DNA of 64,000 nucleotides from Alistipes excrementigallinarum (GTDB lineage Bacteria > Bacteroidota > Bacteroidia > Bacteroidales > Rikenellaceae): positions 1-64,000 of the forward strand of contig DXIP01000020.1 in the NCBI GenBank assembly GCA_019112825.1, in the 5' to 3' direction. Below the pieces are notes generated by a model. That model was not told where the DNA came from and made no database searches. It saw only the letters and a program-made list of their open reading frames with translations. The position numbers and the translations under genes were made by a program. How positions within the stretch are numbered: the first letter of the stretch is position 1; each line of letters starts with the position of its first letter. Positions 42,677 to 51,433 of this stretch are shown piece after piece.

Positions 42677-42830
42677 TTTCAAGTTCGGAAAGCGCAAACG
42701 ACCTGCTGCGTCTTCAATCCAAGAAAGCCTTGACTCCACCACACATGGTGAGCAAGAGAATTTCATTACAGGTGTTTGTTCATACGACGTGCACATTGTA
42801 GTATACGCATACTCACAAAAGCAAACAAAA

Positions 42831-42858
42831 ACGGCCGCCCTTGTACCTGGGCAGCCGT
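42831..42858 (-). terminator. Terminator of the two-lipoprotein operon
   Basis: On the minus strand ACGGCTGCCC pairs with GGGCGGCCGT (one G-U wobble) and is followed by TTTTTGTTTGC. The wobble pairs only on this strand, consistent with leftward use. Confidence 0.85.
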
Positions 42859-42877
42859 GTTCATGAAAAAGCGGGAG

Positions 42878-43840
42878 CTACTCCTCCTTCACAAGATTGA
42901 ATTTGGTTGAAATTTCCTTTTGCTCAATAACCTGTCGGAGATTGAAGCGACGCTTCTGAGTAATGTAACCGGGCTTCTCACACGTAATCTCAATCTGCAC
43001 ATTGCCCGAATTGTTGAACGTAAGGCCCTTGATGTCGAACGTCTCCGTCGTCTCGTAGGGTGTGGAGCCCACGTAATTCTGGTTCGTATTCTTGACATCG
43101 GAAACAGATGAGACAATTCGCGACGATACATCAGCACCGCGGGGCGACGAGTCGATATACCAACGGATAACGGTTGCTTCGAGCGACGTGTTCCCATCTC
43201 CCGTCACCTGCTTGTTCTTTTCGAGAGCCGGAGTATCGGCCTTGCGCAGGAAGAAGGCGATTCTGTCCCAGTCAATATCGCGCAAAGCATTCGCATACGC
43301 TTTGTTGAGGGTTTGGGCAGCCGCAATGAAATCGGAGCTGTTGCCGGAACCATTGGCACGACCTGAAACCACAACATTGGGGTAAACCAGCCGTCCGTTG
43401 CGGTCATGCACCTCAACATTCATCTGCACGGTACCGCTCCATCCCACACCGGAGAGGTAGTTGACCGCAAATTCGCGAAGCATAATGGTCATCATGTAAT
43501 CGGTGGCCACATCGGCATTGAGCACAAAGCCCATCGTACGCATGTAACGGCGCGTACTCTCCCCGACAAAAGACAATAAATCGGGATTTACCTGAACCGA
43601 AGGCAGCGATACGGCGCTGGCATCATATTTCTGCACGAACTTCGTATTGGCCCGTCCGTCACGTACATTGAGCCGAATGCCATAATCCAAATCAACATAC
43701 CGGTTCGAATAGGGCTCTTCGACAAGAGCCAGATTCAATATTCTCGGTCCCGTAGCCACTACCTTCTTACTCGACCCACAGGCAGCCAACATCGACAATG
43801 CCAAAACAAGGGTCAGTATTCGACTAATATTATTTTTCAT
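42878..43840 (-). CDS. Lipoprotein of unknown function (operon gene 2)
   Basis: 320 residues from the ATG at 43840 (MKNNISRILTLVLALSMLAACGSS); an ATG eight codons earlier is possible but less likely. The lipobox is LAAC with Cys at about 21. The body has a first half with YMMTIMLREFAVNYLSGVGWSGTVQMNVEVHDRNGRLVY, resembling periplasmic lipid-asymmetry or CsgG/DUF799-like domains in pattern only. The second half contains YIDSSPRGADVSSRIVSS, similar to PEGA-type surface domains (SxPxGA), and an Ig-like TFNNSGNVQIEITCEKPGY stretch. It follows the next lipoprotein by 20 bases on the same strand. Function unknown; an envelope complex subunit is plausible. Confidence 0.8.
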   Translation of the reverse strand: MKNNISRILTLVLALSMLAACGSSKKVVATGPRILNLALVEEPYSNRYVDLDYGIRLNVRDGRANTKFVQKYDASAVSLPSVQVNPDLLSFVGESTRRYMRTMGFVLNADVATDYMMTIMLREFAVNYLSGVGWSGTVQMNVEVHDRNGRLVYPNVVVSGRANGSGNSSDFIAAAQTLNKAYANALRDIDWDRIAFFLRKADTPALEKNKQVTGDGNTSLEATVIRWYIDSSPRGADVSSRIVSSVSDVKNTNQNYVGSTPYETTETFDIKGLTFNNSGNVQIEITCEKPGYITQKRRFNLRQVIEQKEISTKFNLVKEE

Positions 43841-43860
43841 ATGTCCGGATTGATTATATA

Positions 43861-44388
43861 TCAATTGTCAGTCTTGATTTTTACGATTTTAGCCGTAGCC
43901 GTCGATTTGAAAATCACTCTATCGCCCAACTGCTCCACGTTGGTTGCAACGGTCGGAGCAATCAATACATCCGTGCCGTACTGCTGAGCCTCGTTAATCA
44001 GGCGATAAATGGCCAGACGCCGGGCGACATCCTCGGGACGGAAAAGATTGGTCGTTTCGCCTACATAATCTCCACTGAGATACCCGAGCTTCAAGATTCC
44101 ACTGAACTTGCAAAACCACCCCTTCTTCAGAGAATAGTCATACTTCAACGAAAATTCATTTTGCTCGTCTATAATTTCATACTTGGTCCCCGACTTATTG
44201 CTCCAATAGGAGATGGAGGCCTCAGCCGAAATTGTATTCAACACCTCATAGTCGCCACGTTCGAGGTTCAACTCCTCAATTGCCGCCGTATTGACGGTGT
44301 TGACGGCACGGGGTACCACCAGCATGCGCTGCGAACCGCAAGAAACAAAAAGGAAGGCGGCCGCAAGAATACACAAAAATCTTTTCAT
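43861..44388 (-). CDS. Lipoprotein of unknown function (operon gene 1)
   Basis: 175 residues. Signal with lipobox LFVSC (Cys at 17). The mature part begins GSQRMLVVPRAVNTVNTAAIEELNLERGDYEVLNTISAEASISY and ends DVLIAPTVATNVEQLGDRVIFKSTATAKIVKIKTDN. This ending resembles YajG/Lpp20/DUF4156-like envelope lipoproteins with a C-terminal beta sheet, but I cannot name a family. It lies upstream of the larger lipoprotein gene. Lower G+C than the surrounding housekeeping genes is noticeable for both lipoproteins and for the leader upstream. Confidence 0.8.
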   Translation of the reverse strand: MKRFLCILAAAFLFVSCGSQRMLVVPRAVNTVNTAAIEELNLERGDYEVLNTISAEASISYWSNKSGTKYEIIDEQNEFSLKYDYSLKKGWFCKFSGILKLGYLSGDYVGETTNLFRPEDVARRLAIYRLINEAQQYGTDVLIAPTVATNVEQLGDRVIFKSTATAKIVKIKTDN

Positions 44389-44767
44389 AGGTCAATTCGG
44401 ATTAAATTTAGGTTGGGATAAGGGGGGCCCGTTCAGGGAGAGTGCAGACAAAACAAAAAGCGCGGACCCTTTGCTCAATGCCGGATTTTGAGGTCTTCCA
44501 CAACCCTTGTCCCCGAACACAGAATAAAGCCCACGCTGGAATACACAGCATGGGCGTTGAACTTTATTCCTTCGGGGACATGTTTGATAAGTGGAAGTTT
44601 CAAAATCCCGAAATAGAAGCTAACGCCTTTTATCTATATGTCCTCAAGTCATTTATTTATCCATAGGCAAAATATTAAATCTCCATGTGAAATACACAAA
44701 AAACGAATTTATCACAAATATACGAAAAATTTTTCAATTTAACAGAATCGATTGAATAAACAAAAAT
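44389..44767. other. Long A+T-rich leader region of the lipoprotein pair, with large hairpin
   Basis: No gene is credible. A minus-strand -7 box lies at 44715-44722, giving a leader of about 325 bases. Within it, 44509-44579 is a long imperfect inverted repeat: GTCCCCGAA / TTCGGGGAC at the base, AATAAAG / CTTTATT in the middle and CCCACGCTG / CAGCATGGG at the tip, with small internal loops. No U-run follows on either strand. The rest is A+T-rich and plain. Confidence 0.55.
44715..44722 (-). promoter_or_regulatory. -7 box for the lipoprotein pair
   Basis: Minus-strand TATATTTG. A -33 element at normal spacing was not found. Confidence 0.4.
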
Positions 44768-44792
44768 GGTCCGCAGTAATTCACTGCGGACC
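44768..44792 (-). terminator. Terminator after PFOR gene
   Basis: GGTCCGCAGT and ACTGCGGACC form a perfect 10-base stem with a 5-base loop. On the minus strand TTTTTG follows; on the plus strand CTTTTTATTT follows, so it is bidirectional. Confidence 0.9.
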
Positions 44793-44815
44793 CTTTTTAT
44801 TTGCCTGCGAAAGTA

Positions 44816-47800
44816 TTAGTACTCGATTTTCGACAGACGCTTGTAGGTGTTGTAACGCCACTTGGCATTCTCCTCGGCAGCCTTGTAGAGCTCCTCGGCC
44901 TCGGTCGGGAAGGACTTCTGGAGCGACGAGTAACGAACCTCCTTCATCAGGAATTCGCGGAACTTCGTCCAGTCGGGCTCCTTCGAGTCGAGCACGAAGG
45001 GGTTCTTGCCCTCGGCCTCAAGCTGCGGGTTGTAGTGCCACAGGTGCCAGTAGCCGCATGCTACGGCCTCCTTGCCGACGGTCTGCGTACGCGTCATGCC
45101 GCCCTTGATGCCGTGGTTGATACACGGAGCGTAGGCGATGATGAGCGACGGACCGGGATAGGCCTCGGCCTCCTTCAGCACGTTGAAGAGCTGCTGCTGC
45201 GAGCCGCCAATCGAAACCTGGGCAACGTATACGTAGCCGTAGGTCATGGCCATCGCGCCGAGGTCCTTCTTGCGGACGCGCTTGCCGGCCGATGCGAACT
45301 TGGCAACGGCACCCACGGGGGTCGACTTCGACGACTGGCCGCCCGTATTGGAGTAAACCTCCGTATCGACAACCAGCACGTTCACATCCTGACCCGTCGA
45401 GAGAACATGGTCCAGACCGCCGTAGCCGATGTCGTAGCCCCAGCCGTCACCGCCGATAATCCACTGCGACTTCTTGATGAGCCAATCCTTGTGGGCGAGA
45501 ATCTCTTTGCAGTAGTCGCAGCCGCAGGCCTCCATCATCGGCACCAGACGGGCCGTAACCTCGGCCGAGCCGGCCGACGAACCGCGGTTGGCAATCCACT
45601 CCTTCATCACGCCCTTCAGCTCGTCGGAGCACTTCGAGCAGTTGGCTATGGCCTCCTCCATCGTCTGCTGGATGCGGTCGCGGAGCTTCTCCACGCCGAT
45701 GTGCATGCCCAGACCGAACTCGGCGTTATCCTCGAAGAGCGAGTTGGCCCATGCCGGACCCTTGCCCTCGGCGTTGGTGCAGTAGGGAGTCGACGGAGCC
45801 GAACCCGAGTAAATCGACGTACAGCCCGTAGCGTTGGCAACCATCATCTTGTCGCCGAAGAGCTGCGTGATGGCCTTGATGTAGGGCGTCTCGCCGCAAC
45901 CGGCGCAGGCACCCGAGAACTCGAAGAGCGGCTGTGCGAACTGGAGGTTCTTCACCGACTTGGTCTTGTCGACCACCTGCTTGTAGCCGATGTGCTTGGT
46001 CAGGTAGTCCCAGTTCTTCTGCTGCGGGAGCTGCTCCTCCAGAGGACGCATTACCAGCGCCTTCTCCTTGGCCGGGCAGATATCGACGCAGTTGCCGCAA
46101 CCCGTACAGTCGAGCGGCGAAATCTGGATGCGGAACTTGTAGGCCTTCGTCTCGCCCAGACCCTGCTTCCACTCCGTACCCGAAGCGGCAGCCTCCTCGT
46201 CGGTTGCCAGGAAGGGACGAATCACGGCGTGGGGGCAGACATAGGCGCACTGGTTGCACTGGATACAGTTGGCAATCTGCCACTCGGGAACGTTGACGGC
46301 GATGCCGCGCTTCTCGTAGGCGGCCGTACCGTTCTCCCACGTGCCGTCCTCACGGCCGTTGAAGGCCGATACCGGCAGGTCGTCGCCCTTCAGGCCGTTG
46401 ATGGGCTCGACAATCTTGCGGACGAACTCGGGATAGGAAGCATCCGACGGATGGGTGAAGCCCTTGTCCTCAATCTGTGCCCACTCGGCCGGAACCTCGA
46501 CCTTCTCAACGGCGTTGCCGCCGGCGTCGACGGCCGCATAGTTCATGTTGACGATATCCTCGCCCTTCTTGCCGTAGGACTTCAGGATGGCGTGCTTCAT
46601 CTCCTCAACCGCCTTCTCGAAGGGAATGACGTTGGCAATCTTGAAGAAAGCCGACTGCATGATGGTGTTCGTACGCGAACCCAGACCCAGCTCGGAGGCA
46701 ATCTTCGTGGCGTTGATGATGTAGAAGTTGATGTGGTTCTTCGCCAGGTAGGCCTTCATGTGGTCGGGCAGCGTGGCGCAGGTCGTGGCGGCGTCGTGCA
46801 CCGAGTTGAGCAGGAACGAACCACCGGCCTTCAGACCCTTCAGCACGTCGTACTTGTCGACATACGAAGGCACGTGGCAGGCCACGAAGTCGGGCGTGGT
46901 CACCAGATAGGGCGACGTGATGGGCTTGTCACCGAAACGCAGGTGCGACGAGGTGTAGCCTCCCGACTTCTTCGAGTCGTAGGAGAAGTATGCCTGGCAG
47001 TACTTGTTGGTCGTACCGCCGATAATCTTGATGGAGTTCTTGTTGGCACCCACCGTACCGTCGGCGCCCAGACCGAAGAAGAGGGCCTCGAACGTACCGG
47101 GCTTGGCCAGCGAAATCTCCTTGCCGACGGGCAGCGAGTGGAAGGTCACGTCGTCGGTGATGCCCACCGTGAACTGGTTCTTCGGCTCGGCAGCCTTGAG
47201 GTTGGCGAAGACGGCCAGCATCTGGGCCGGCGTGGTGTCCTTCGACGAGAGGCCGTAGCGGCCGCCGATGATGAGCACCTTGCGGTCCGTGCGCGAGAAG
47301 GCCTCGACAACATCCATGTAGAGGGGGTCGCCGTTGGCTCCGGGCTCCTTCGTGCGGTCGAGCACGCAGATGCGCTTTACGCTCTGGGGCAGCACGTCCA
47401 TCAGGTACTTCACCGAGAAGGGACGGTAGAGGTGAACGGTCACCACGCCGAGCTTCTCGCCCTTGGCGTTCAGGTAGTCGACCGTCTCCTTCAGGGTCTC
47501 GGTCACCGAACCCATCGCGATGACGACATGCTCGGCATCGGGAGCGCCGTAGTATACGAAGGGCTTGTATTCACGGCCGGTGATTTTCGAAATCTGGGCC
47601 ATCGTCTCGGCCACCATGTCGGGCACGGCGTCGTAGAACTTGTTGGCAGCCTCGCGCGTCTGGAAGTAGATGTCGGGGTTCTGGGCCGTACCGCGCGTTA
47701 CGGGGTGCTCGGGGTTGAGCGCACGCCGACGGAAGGCCTTCAGGGCATCGCGGTCAAGCAGCGCCGTGAGGGCCGCCTCGTCGATGAGCTCGATTTTCTG

Positions 47801-48343
47801 GATTTCGTGCGAGGTGCGGAAACCGTCGAAGAAGTGCAGGAACGGCACACGCGACTTGAGCGCCACGAGGTGTGCCACGCCGGCGAGGTCCATAACCTCC
47901 TGCACGGACGAGGTGGCCAGCATGGCGAAGCCGGTCTGACGCGTGGCCATCACATCCTGGTGGTCACCGAAAATCGAGAGCGACTGGGCAGCCAGCGCAC
48001 GGGCCGAAACGTGGAAGACGCCCGGCAGCAGCTCGCCCGAAATCTTGTACATATTCGGAATCATCAGCAGCAGGCCCTGCGATGCGGTGAAGGTCGACGT
48101 AAGCGCACCGCTCTGCAGCGAGCCGTGTACGGCACCCGCAGCACCCGCCTCCGACTGCATTTCAATCACCTTGACGGTCTCGCCGAAGATGTTCTTGCGG
48201 CCCTGAGCTGCCCACTCGTCCACGAGCTCTGCCATGGTCGACGACGGCGTGATGGGGTAAATCGCCGCAACCTCCGAGAACATGTATGCCACATGAGCCG
48301 CAGCGTAGTTGCCATCACAAGTGATAAATTTCTTTTCAGCCAT
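44816..48343 (-). CDS. nifJ: Pyruvate:ferredoxin (flavodoxin) oxidoreductase
   Basis: 1175 residues: the single-chain, fused type of enzyme. Domain order: domain I with the conserved YPITPSSTMAE, domain II, the gamma domain (TVGANKNSIKIIGG), a two-cluster ferredoxin domain (CIQCNQCAYVCPHAVIRP and CTGCGNCVDICPAKEKAL), and the TPP-binding domain (FSGACAGCGETPYIKAITQLFG, GGDGWGYDIGYGGLDHVL) with a further Cys cluster. It oxidises pyruvate to acetyl-CoA and CO2 and reduces ferredoxin. Rnf (23.8-29 kb) can reoxidise that ferredoxin, and acetyl-CoA leads to AckA. Monocistronic, with a promoter box at 48404 and a terminator at 44768. Confidence 0.97.
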   Translation of the reverse strand: MAEKKFITCDGNYAAAHVAYMFSEVAAIYPITPSSTMAELVDEWAAQGRKNIFGETVKVIEMQSEAGAAGAVHGSLQSGALTSTFTASQGLLLMIPNMYKISGELLPGVFHVSARALAAQSLSIFGDHQDVMATRQTGFAMLATSSVQEVMDLAGVAHLVALKSRVPFLHFFDGFRTSHEIQKIELIDEAALTALLDRDALKAFRRRALNPEHPVTRGTAQNPDIYFQTREAANKFYDAVPDMVAETMAQISKITGREYKPFVYYGAPDAEHVVIAMGSVTETLKETVDYLNAKGEKLGVVTVHLYRPFSVKYLMDVLPQSVKRICVLDRTKEPGANGDPLYMDVVEAFSRTDRKVLIIGGRYGLSSKDTTPAQMLAVFANLKAAEPKNQFTVGITDDVTFHSLPVGKEISLAKPGTFEALFFGLGADGTVGANKNSIKIIGGTTNKYCQAYFSYDSKKSGGYTSSHLRFGDKPITSPYLVTTPDFVACHVPSYVDKYDVLKGLKAGGSFLLNSVHDAATTCATLPDHMKAYLAKNHINFYIINATKIASELGLGSRTNTIMQSAFFKIANVIPFEKAVEEMKHAILKSYGKKGEDIVNMNYAAVDAGGNAVEKVEVPAEWAQIEDKGFTHPSDASYPEFVRKIVEPINGLKGDDLPVSAFNGREDGTWENGTAAYEKRGIAVNVPEWQIANCIQCNQCAYVCPHAVIRPFLATDEEAAASGTEWKQGLGETKAYKFRIQISPLDCTGCGNCVDICPAKEKALVMRPLEEQLPQQKNWDYLTKHIGYKQVVDKTKSVKNLQFAQPLFEFSGACAGCGETPYIKAITQLFGDKMMVANATGCTSIYSGSAPSTPYCTNAEGKGPAWANSLFEDNAEFGLGMHIGVEKLRDRIQQTMEEAIANCSKCSDELKGVMKEWIANRGSSAGSAEVTARLVPMMEACGCDYCKEILAHKDWLIKKSQWIIGGDGWGYDIGYGGLDHVLSTGQDVNVLVVDTEVYSNTGGQSSKSTPVGAVAKFASAGKRVRKKDLGAMAMTYGYVYVAQVSIGGSQQQLFNVLKEAEAYPGPSLIIAYAPCINHGIKGGMTRTQTVGKEAVACGYWHLWHYNPQLEAEGKNPFVLDSKEPDWTKFREFLMKEVRYSSLQKSFPTEAEELYKAAEENAKWRYNTYKRLSKIEY

Positions 48344-48403
48344 TTTTAAAAGGTTTTTGGATGATATTGTGTTGTTTTTCTATATGCTTGTGCAGACGCG
48401 TGG

Positions 48404-48411
48404 CAAATATA
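48404..48411 (-). promoter_or_regulatory. -7 box for nifJ
   Basis: Minus-strand TATATTTG, 60 bases upstream of the nifJ ATG. Confidence 0.45.
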
Positions 48412-48700
48412 CAAATTTTCATCAAAAAAAACGATGACGTCCGCCAAACAAATTTTACGCTCCCGGTGTGTTAAAAAATTAACAATCTACACGTTATTCG
48501 CCCGCCCCGCCCCGGCCTGCAGCGTGCGTACCGCGGCTACCCTCCCGCCCCGGGGCGCACGACGCCGCGCACGCATGCCGTGAGGGCCGCCGCCGCGGAG
48601 CGGTTTTTGCGGAGAGCCTCTCCGCGCATATTTAATTAAGGAAGCGCGGCGGACCGTGCAAAAAACCGGGCCGCAGAGGCGTTTTGCCCTCCGCTTTTCG

Positions 48701-48708
48701 TATCTTTG
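48701..48708 (+). promoter_or_regulatory. -7 box for the M16 peptidase pair, 5 bases before the ATG
   Basis: TATCTTTG ends at 48708 and the ATG is at 48714. If used, the transcript would start at or beside the start codon (leaderless). The -33 element is not at ideal spacing. Confidence 0.5.
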
Positions 48709-48713
48709 CATCC

Positions 48714-49952
48714 ATGATTGCCTACCGTACCAAACGTCTTGCCAACGGGCTGACGGTCGTCGTGAACCGCGACCGCCAGTCGAAACTCGCCGCGGTGAAC
48801 ATCCTCTACCGGGTCGGCGCCCGCAACGAGCGTCCCGACCGGACGGGCTTCGCCCATCTGTTCGAGCACCTGATGTTCCGTGGCACGCGCCGCATCCCCA
48901 ACTTCGACCTCCCGGTCCAGATGGCCGCCGGCGACAACAACGCCTTTACCAACAACGACTATACCGATTTCTACATCACGCTGCCGAAGGACAACATCGA
49001 GACGGCGCTCTGGCTCGAGAGCGACCGCATGGAGGGGTTGGACATCACCTCCGAGAAGCTCGAAACGGAGAAGCGCGTGGTCATCGAGGAGTTCCGCCAG
49101 CGCTACCTCAACCAGCCCTACGGCGACCAGCAGATGCTGCTGCGGGCGCTGGCCTACAAGGTCCACCCCTACCGCTGGTCGACCATCGGACTGACACCCG
49201 ACCACATCGCCGCCGCCTCGCTCGACGAGGTGCGCCGCTTCTACCGCGACCACTATCACCCCGGCAACGCCATCCTCTCGCTCTCGGCCGACATCGACGA
49301 GGAGCGGATGCTCGACCTCGCGGAGCGTTACTTCGGCCAGATTGCCCCCCGCACGGTGACCGAAGAGCCCATCGCGCAGGAGCCTCCGCAGCGGGAGGCG
49401 CGCCGCGAGGAGGTCGAGCGCGACGTGCCGGCCACGGCCATCTCCATCGCCTACCACATGGGCGACCGCCTCTCGCCCGACTTCTACACGGCCGACCTGG
49501 TCTCGGACCTGCTGGCCGGCGGCGACTCGGGGCGGCTCTACAACCGCCTGGTCAAGGAGCGCAGGCTGCTGGCCAGCGTCAACGCCTACATCACGGGCGA
49601 CCGCGACCCGGGACTCTTCGTCTTCACGGGACAGCTGCTCCCCGAGACGACGCCCGAGCAGGCCGAAGAGGCGCTGCTGGGCGAGATGGAGGAGCTCTGC
49701 CGCACCCCGGCCGGCGACTACGAGACCGAGAAGGTCAAGAACAAGTTCGAGGCCAACACCCTCTTCGGCGAGCTGAACGTGATGAACAAGGCGATGAACC
49801 TCGGCTTCTACGAGATGCTGGGCGACCTGGCCCTCATCAACGCCGAGGTAGACCGCTACCGCAGCGTCACGGCCGACGACATCATCGACTTCAGCCGCCG
49901 GACCTTCCGCGCGGAGAACTCCTCGACACTCATCTACAAGGCACGCTCATGA
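48714..49952 (+). CDS. M16 family zinc peptidase, catalytic subunit
   Basis: 412 residues from the ATG at 48714 (MIAYRTKRLANGLTVVV); a frame beginning at 48684 starts upstream of the promoter box and is rejected. The inverted zinc motif HXXEH is intact: H48-L-F-E51-H52, with the distal Glu in EKRVVIEEFRQ. No signal peptide is present, so the product is probably cytoplasmic unless exported otherwise. The C-terminal half has the M16C inactive-like domain (LLAGGDSGRLYNRLVKER). It overlaps the second M16 gene by ATGA; together they fit the alpha/beta heterodimer layout in which one chain binds zinc. Confidence 0.92.
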   Translation: MIAYRTKRLANGLTVVVNRDRQSKLAAVNILYRVGARNERPDRTGFAHLFEHLMFRGTRRIPNFDLPVQMAAGDNNAFTNNDYTDFYITLPKDNIETALWLESDRMEGLDITSEKLETEKRVVIEEFRQRYLNQPYGDQQMLLRALAYKVHPYRWSTIGLTPDHIAAASLDEVRRFYRDHYHPGNAILSLSADIDEERMLDLAERYFGQIAPRTVTEEPIAQEPPQREARREEVERDVPATAISIAYHMGDRLSPDFYTADLVSDLLAGGDSGRLYNRLVKERRLLASVNAYITGDRDPGLFVFTGQLLPETTPEQAEEALLGEMEELCRTPAGDYETEKVKNKFEANTLFGELNVMNKAMNLGFYEMLGDLALINAEVDRYRSVTADDIIDFSRRTFRAENSSTLIYKARS

Positions 49953-51232
49953 TGAAACAACCGCCCCTGATTATCCCCTCGCAGGTCGATGTAACGCCGG
50001 CCGAACTGCACACGCTGCCTAACGGCGTGCGGCTCTACACCCTTGCGGCCCCCGAATTCGAGGTGCTGCGCATCTCGTTCGTCTTCCGCGCCGGCACGGC
50101 CCGTCAGCGGGAGTTCTTCACCGCCTCGACGACCGCCAACATGCTCGCCGAAGGGAGCCGCGGGATGACGGCGCAGCAGATTGCCGAACGGCTCGACTAC
50201 TACGGCTCGTGGTACGATGCCAACATCGACCGCGACTACGCCTACATCAGTTTCGCCGCCCTCTCGAAGTTCGTACCCCAGACGCTCGAGGTGGCCCGGG
50301 AGATTCTGCTCCGCCCGCTCTTCCCCGAGGAGGAGCTGCGCAGCTACTGCGCGAAGCGCCGCCAGCGGCTCACCATCGACCGCACGAAGGTCGACGTGCG
50401 GGCCCGCGAGGCCTTTGCCCAGGCGCTCTTCGGGACGACGCACCCCTACGGCATTGCGGCGCCGACCGAGGCCTACGACGCGGTGACGCGGCAGGCCGTC
50501 GAGCGCTTCTACCGCGAACACTACACCGCCGACCAGACGCTGGTGGTCTGCAGCGGCCGCATCGGAGCACAGGAGCTCGATGCCGTCGGACGCCTTGCCG
50601 GCGCCCTTGCGACCTCCGCGGCCGGCGCCGAGGAGCCCATGCCGGCACCCGAGACTACCCACAGGCTCATCCTGCCCCATGCCGGGGCGGTGCAGTCGGC
50701 CATCCGCATCGGGCGGCTGCTCTTCCCGCGGCAGCATCCCGACTTTCTGGGCATGCAGGTGGTGGCCATGCTGCTGGGCGGCTACTTCGGCTCGCGTCTG
50801 ATGCAAAACCTGCGCGAGCGCAACGGATTCACCTACGGCGTGGTGGCCGCCATGGTCAACTTCGAGCAGGCGGGCTACTTCGCCGTCGCAACACAGGTGG
50901 GCAGCGAGGTGACGGCCGAGGCGCTGGGCCAAATCTATGCCGAAATCGAGCGTCTGCGCAACGAGCCGGTCTCCGAGGAGGAGCTCTCGCTGGTGCGGAA
51001 CATGATGGTCGGCGAGATGCTGCGCATCCTCGACGGCCCCTTCGGCATCGCCGACGTGACGATTGAGAACCTGCTCTGCGGCGACGGCAACGAGGTCATC
51101 GAGCAGAACATCCGCCGCATCCGGGCCATCACCCCCGCCGAGGTGCAGCGCCTGGCGCGACAGTATCTGGCCCACGAGGATTTGGTGACGGTCGTCGTCG
51201 GCGACCCCGAACTCGGCACGCTGCCCGAGTAG
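49949..51232 (+). CDS. M16 family peptidase homolog, non-catalytic subunit
   Basis: 427 residues from the ATG at 49949 (MMKQPPLIIPSQ). The fold is M16, but the zinc motif is missing: the segment aligned with HXXEH reads ANMLAEGS. The R/Y substrate-binding motif is present in NLRERNGFTYGV, as expected for the helper chain of heterodimeric M16B peptidases. Start overlaps the stop of the catalytic gene, so the two are made together. The pair probably clears peptides within a closed clamshell chamber; substrates are unknown. Confidence 0.9.
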   Translation: MMKQPPLIIPSQVDVTPAELHTLPNGVRLYTLAAPEFEVLRISFVFRAGTARQREFFTASTTANMLAEGSRGMTAQQIAERLDYYGSWYDANIDRDYAYISFAALSKFVPQTLEVAREILLRPLFPEEELRSYCAKRRQRLTIDRTKVDVRAREAFAQALFGTTHPYGIAAPTEAYDAVTRQAVERFYREHYTADQTLVVCSGRIGAQELDAVGRLAGALATSAAGAEEPMPAPETTHRLILPHAGAVQSAIRIGRLLFPRQHPDFLGMQVVAMLLGGYFGSRLMQNLRERNGFTYGVVAAMVNFEQAGYFAVATQVGSEVTAEALGQIYAEIERLRNEPVSEEELSLVRNMMVGEMLRILDGPFGIADVTIENLLCGDGNEVIEQNIRRIRAITPAEVQRLARQYLAHEDLVTVVVGDPELGTLPE

Positions 51233-51354
51233 TCCGGACCGAATCCGCGGGACGCAAAGCAACCGGGTTGCAGAGATGCGGAGGCGCCCCGCGCCGCGCA
51301 CGCAGGCGGAAGCCCCCGACGCCGGCCGACAGGCTCCGCCCTGCAGAAAAAGCG

Positions 51355-51394
51355 AACCCCGGAGGGACCCATGAATAAAGATTCCTCCGGGGTT
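51355..51394. terminator. Bidirectional terminator between the M16 pair and ksgA
   Basis: AACCCCGGAGG (51355-51365) and CCTCCGGGGTT (51384-51394), 11 base pairs with an 18-base loop. TTTT follows on the plus strand. It separates convergent genes. Confidence 0.75.
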
Positions 51395-51433
51395 TTCCAT
51401 ACGGCACCCGCTCTTCGGAGCGTCCGTCTTACG

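Larger units (their letters stand above)
42536..42877. other. Gap upstream of the META gene
   Basis: It holds the META promoter (42645-42676) and the terminator of the leftward lipoprotein operon (42831-42858). No gene is seen. Confidence 0.5.
48344..48713. other. Divergent gap between nifJ and the M16 pair
   Basis: Nearest nifJ it is A+T-rich and holds a minus-strand -7 box (48404-48411). The middle (48490-48600) is very GC-rich with no gene. A small perfect hairpin GCGGAGA/TCTCCGC is at 48609-48625. The plus-strand box for the M16 pair is at 48701. Confidence 0.45.

Noticed and set aside
44442..44666. 74-codon plus-strand frame in the lipoprotein leader region
   Set aside because: It spans the large inverted repeat, has no promoter on that strand and no recognisable motif; the inverted repeat itself accounts for part of its sequence.
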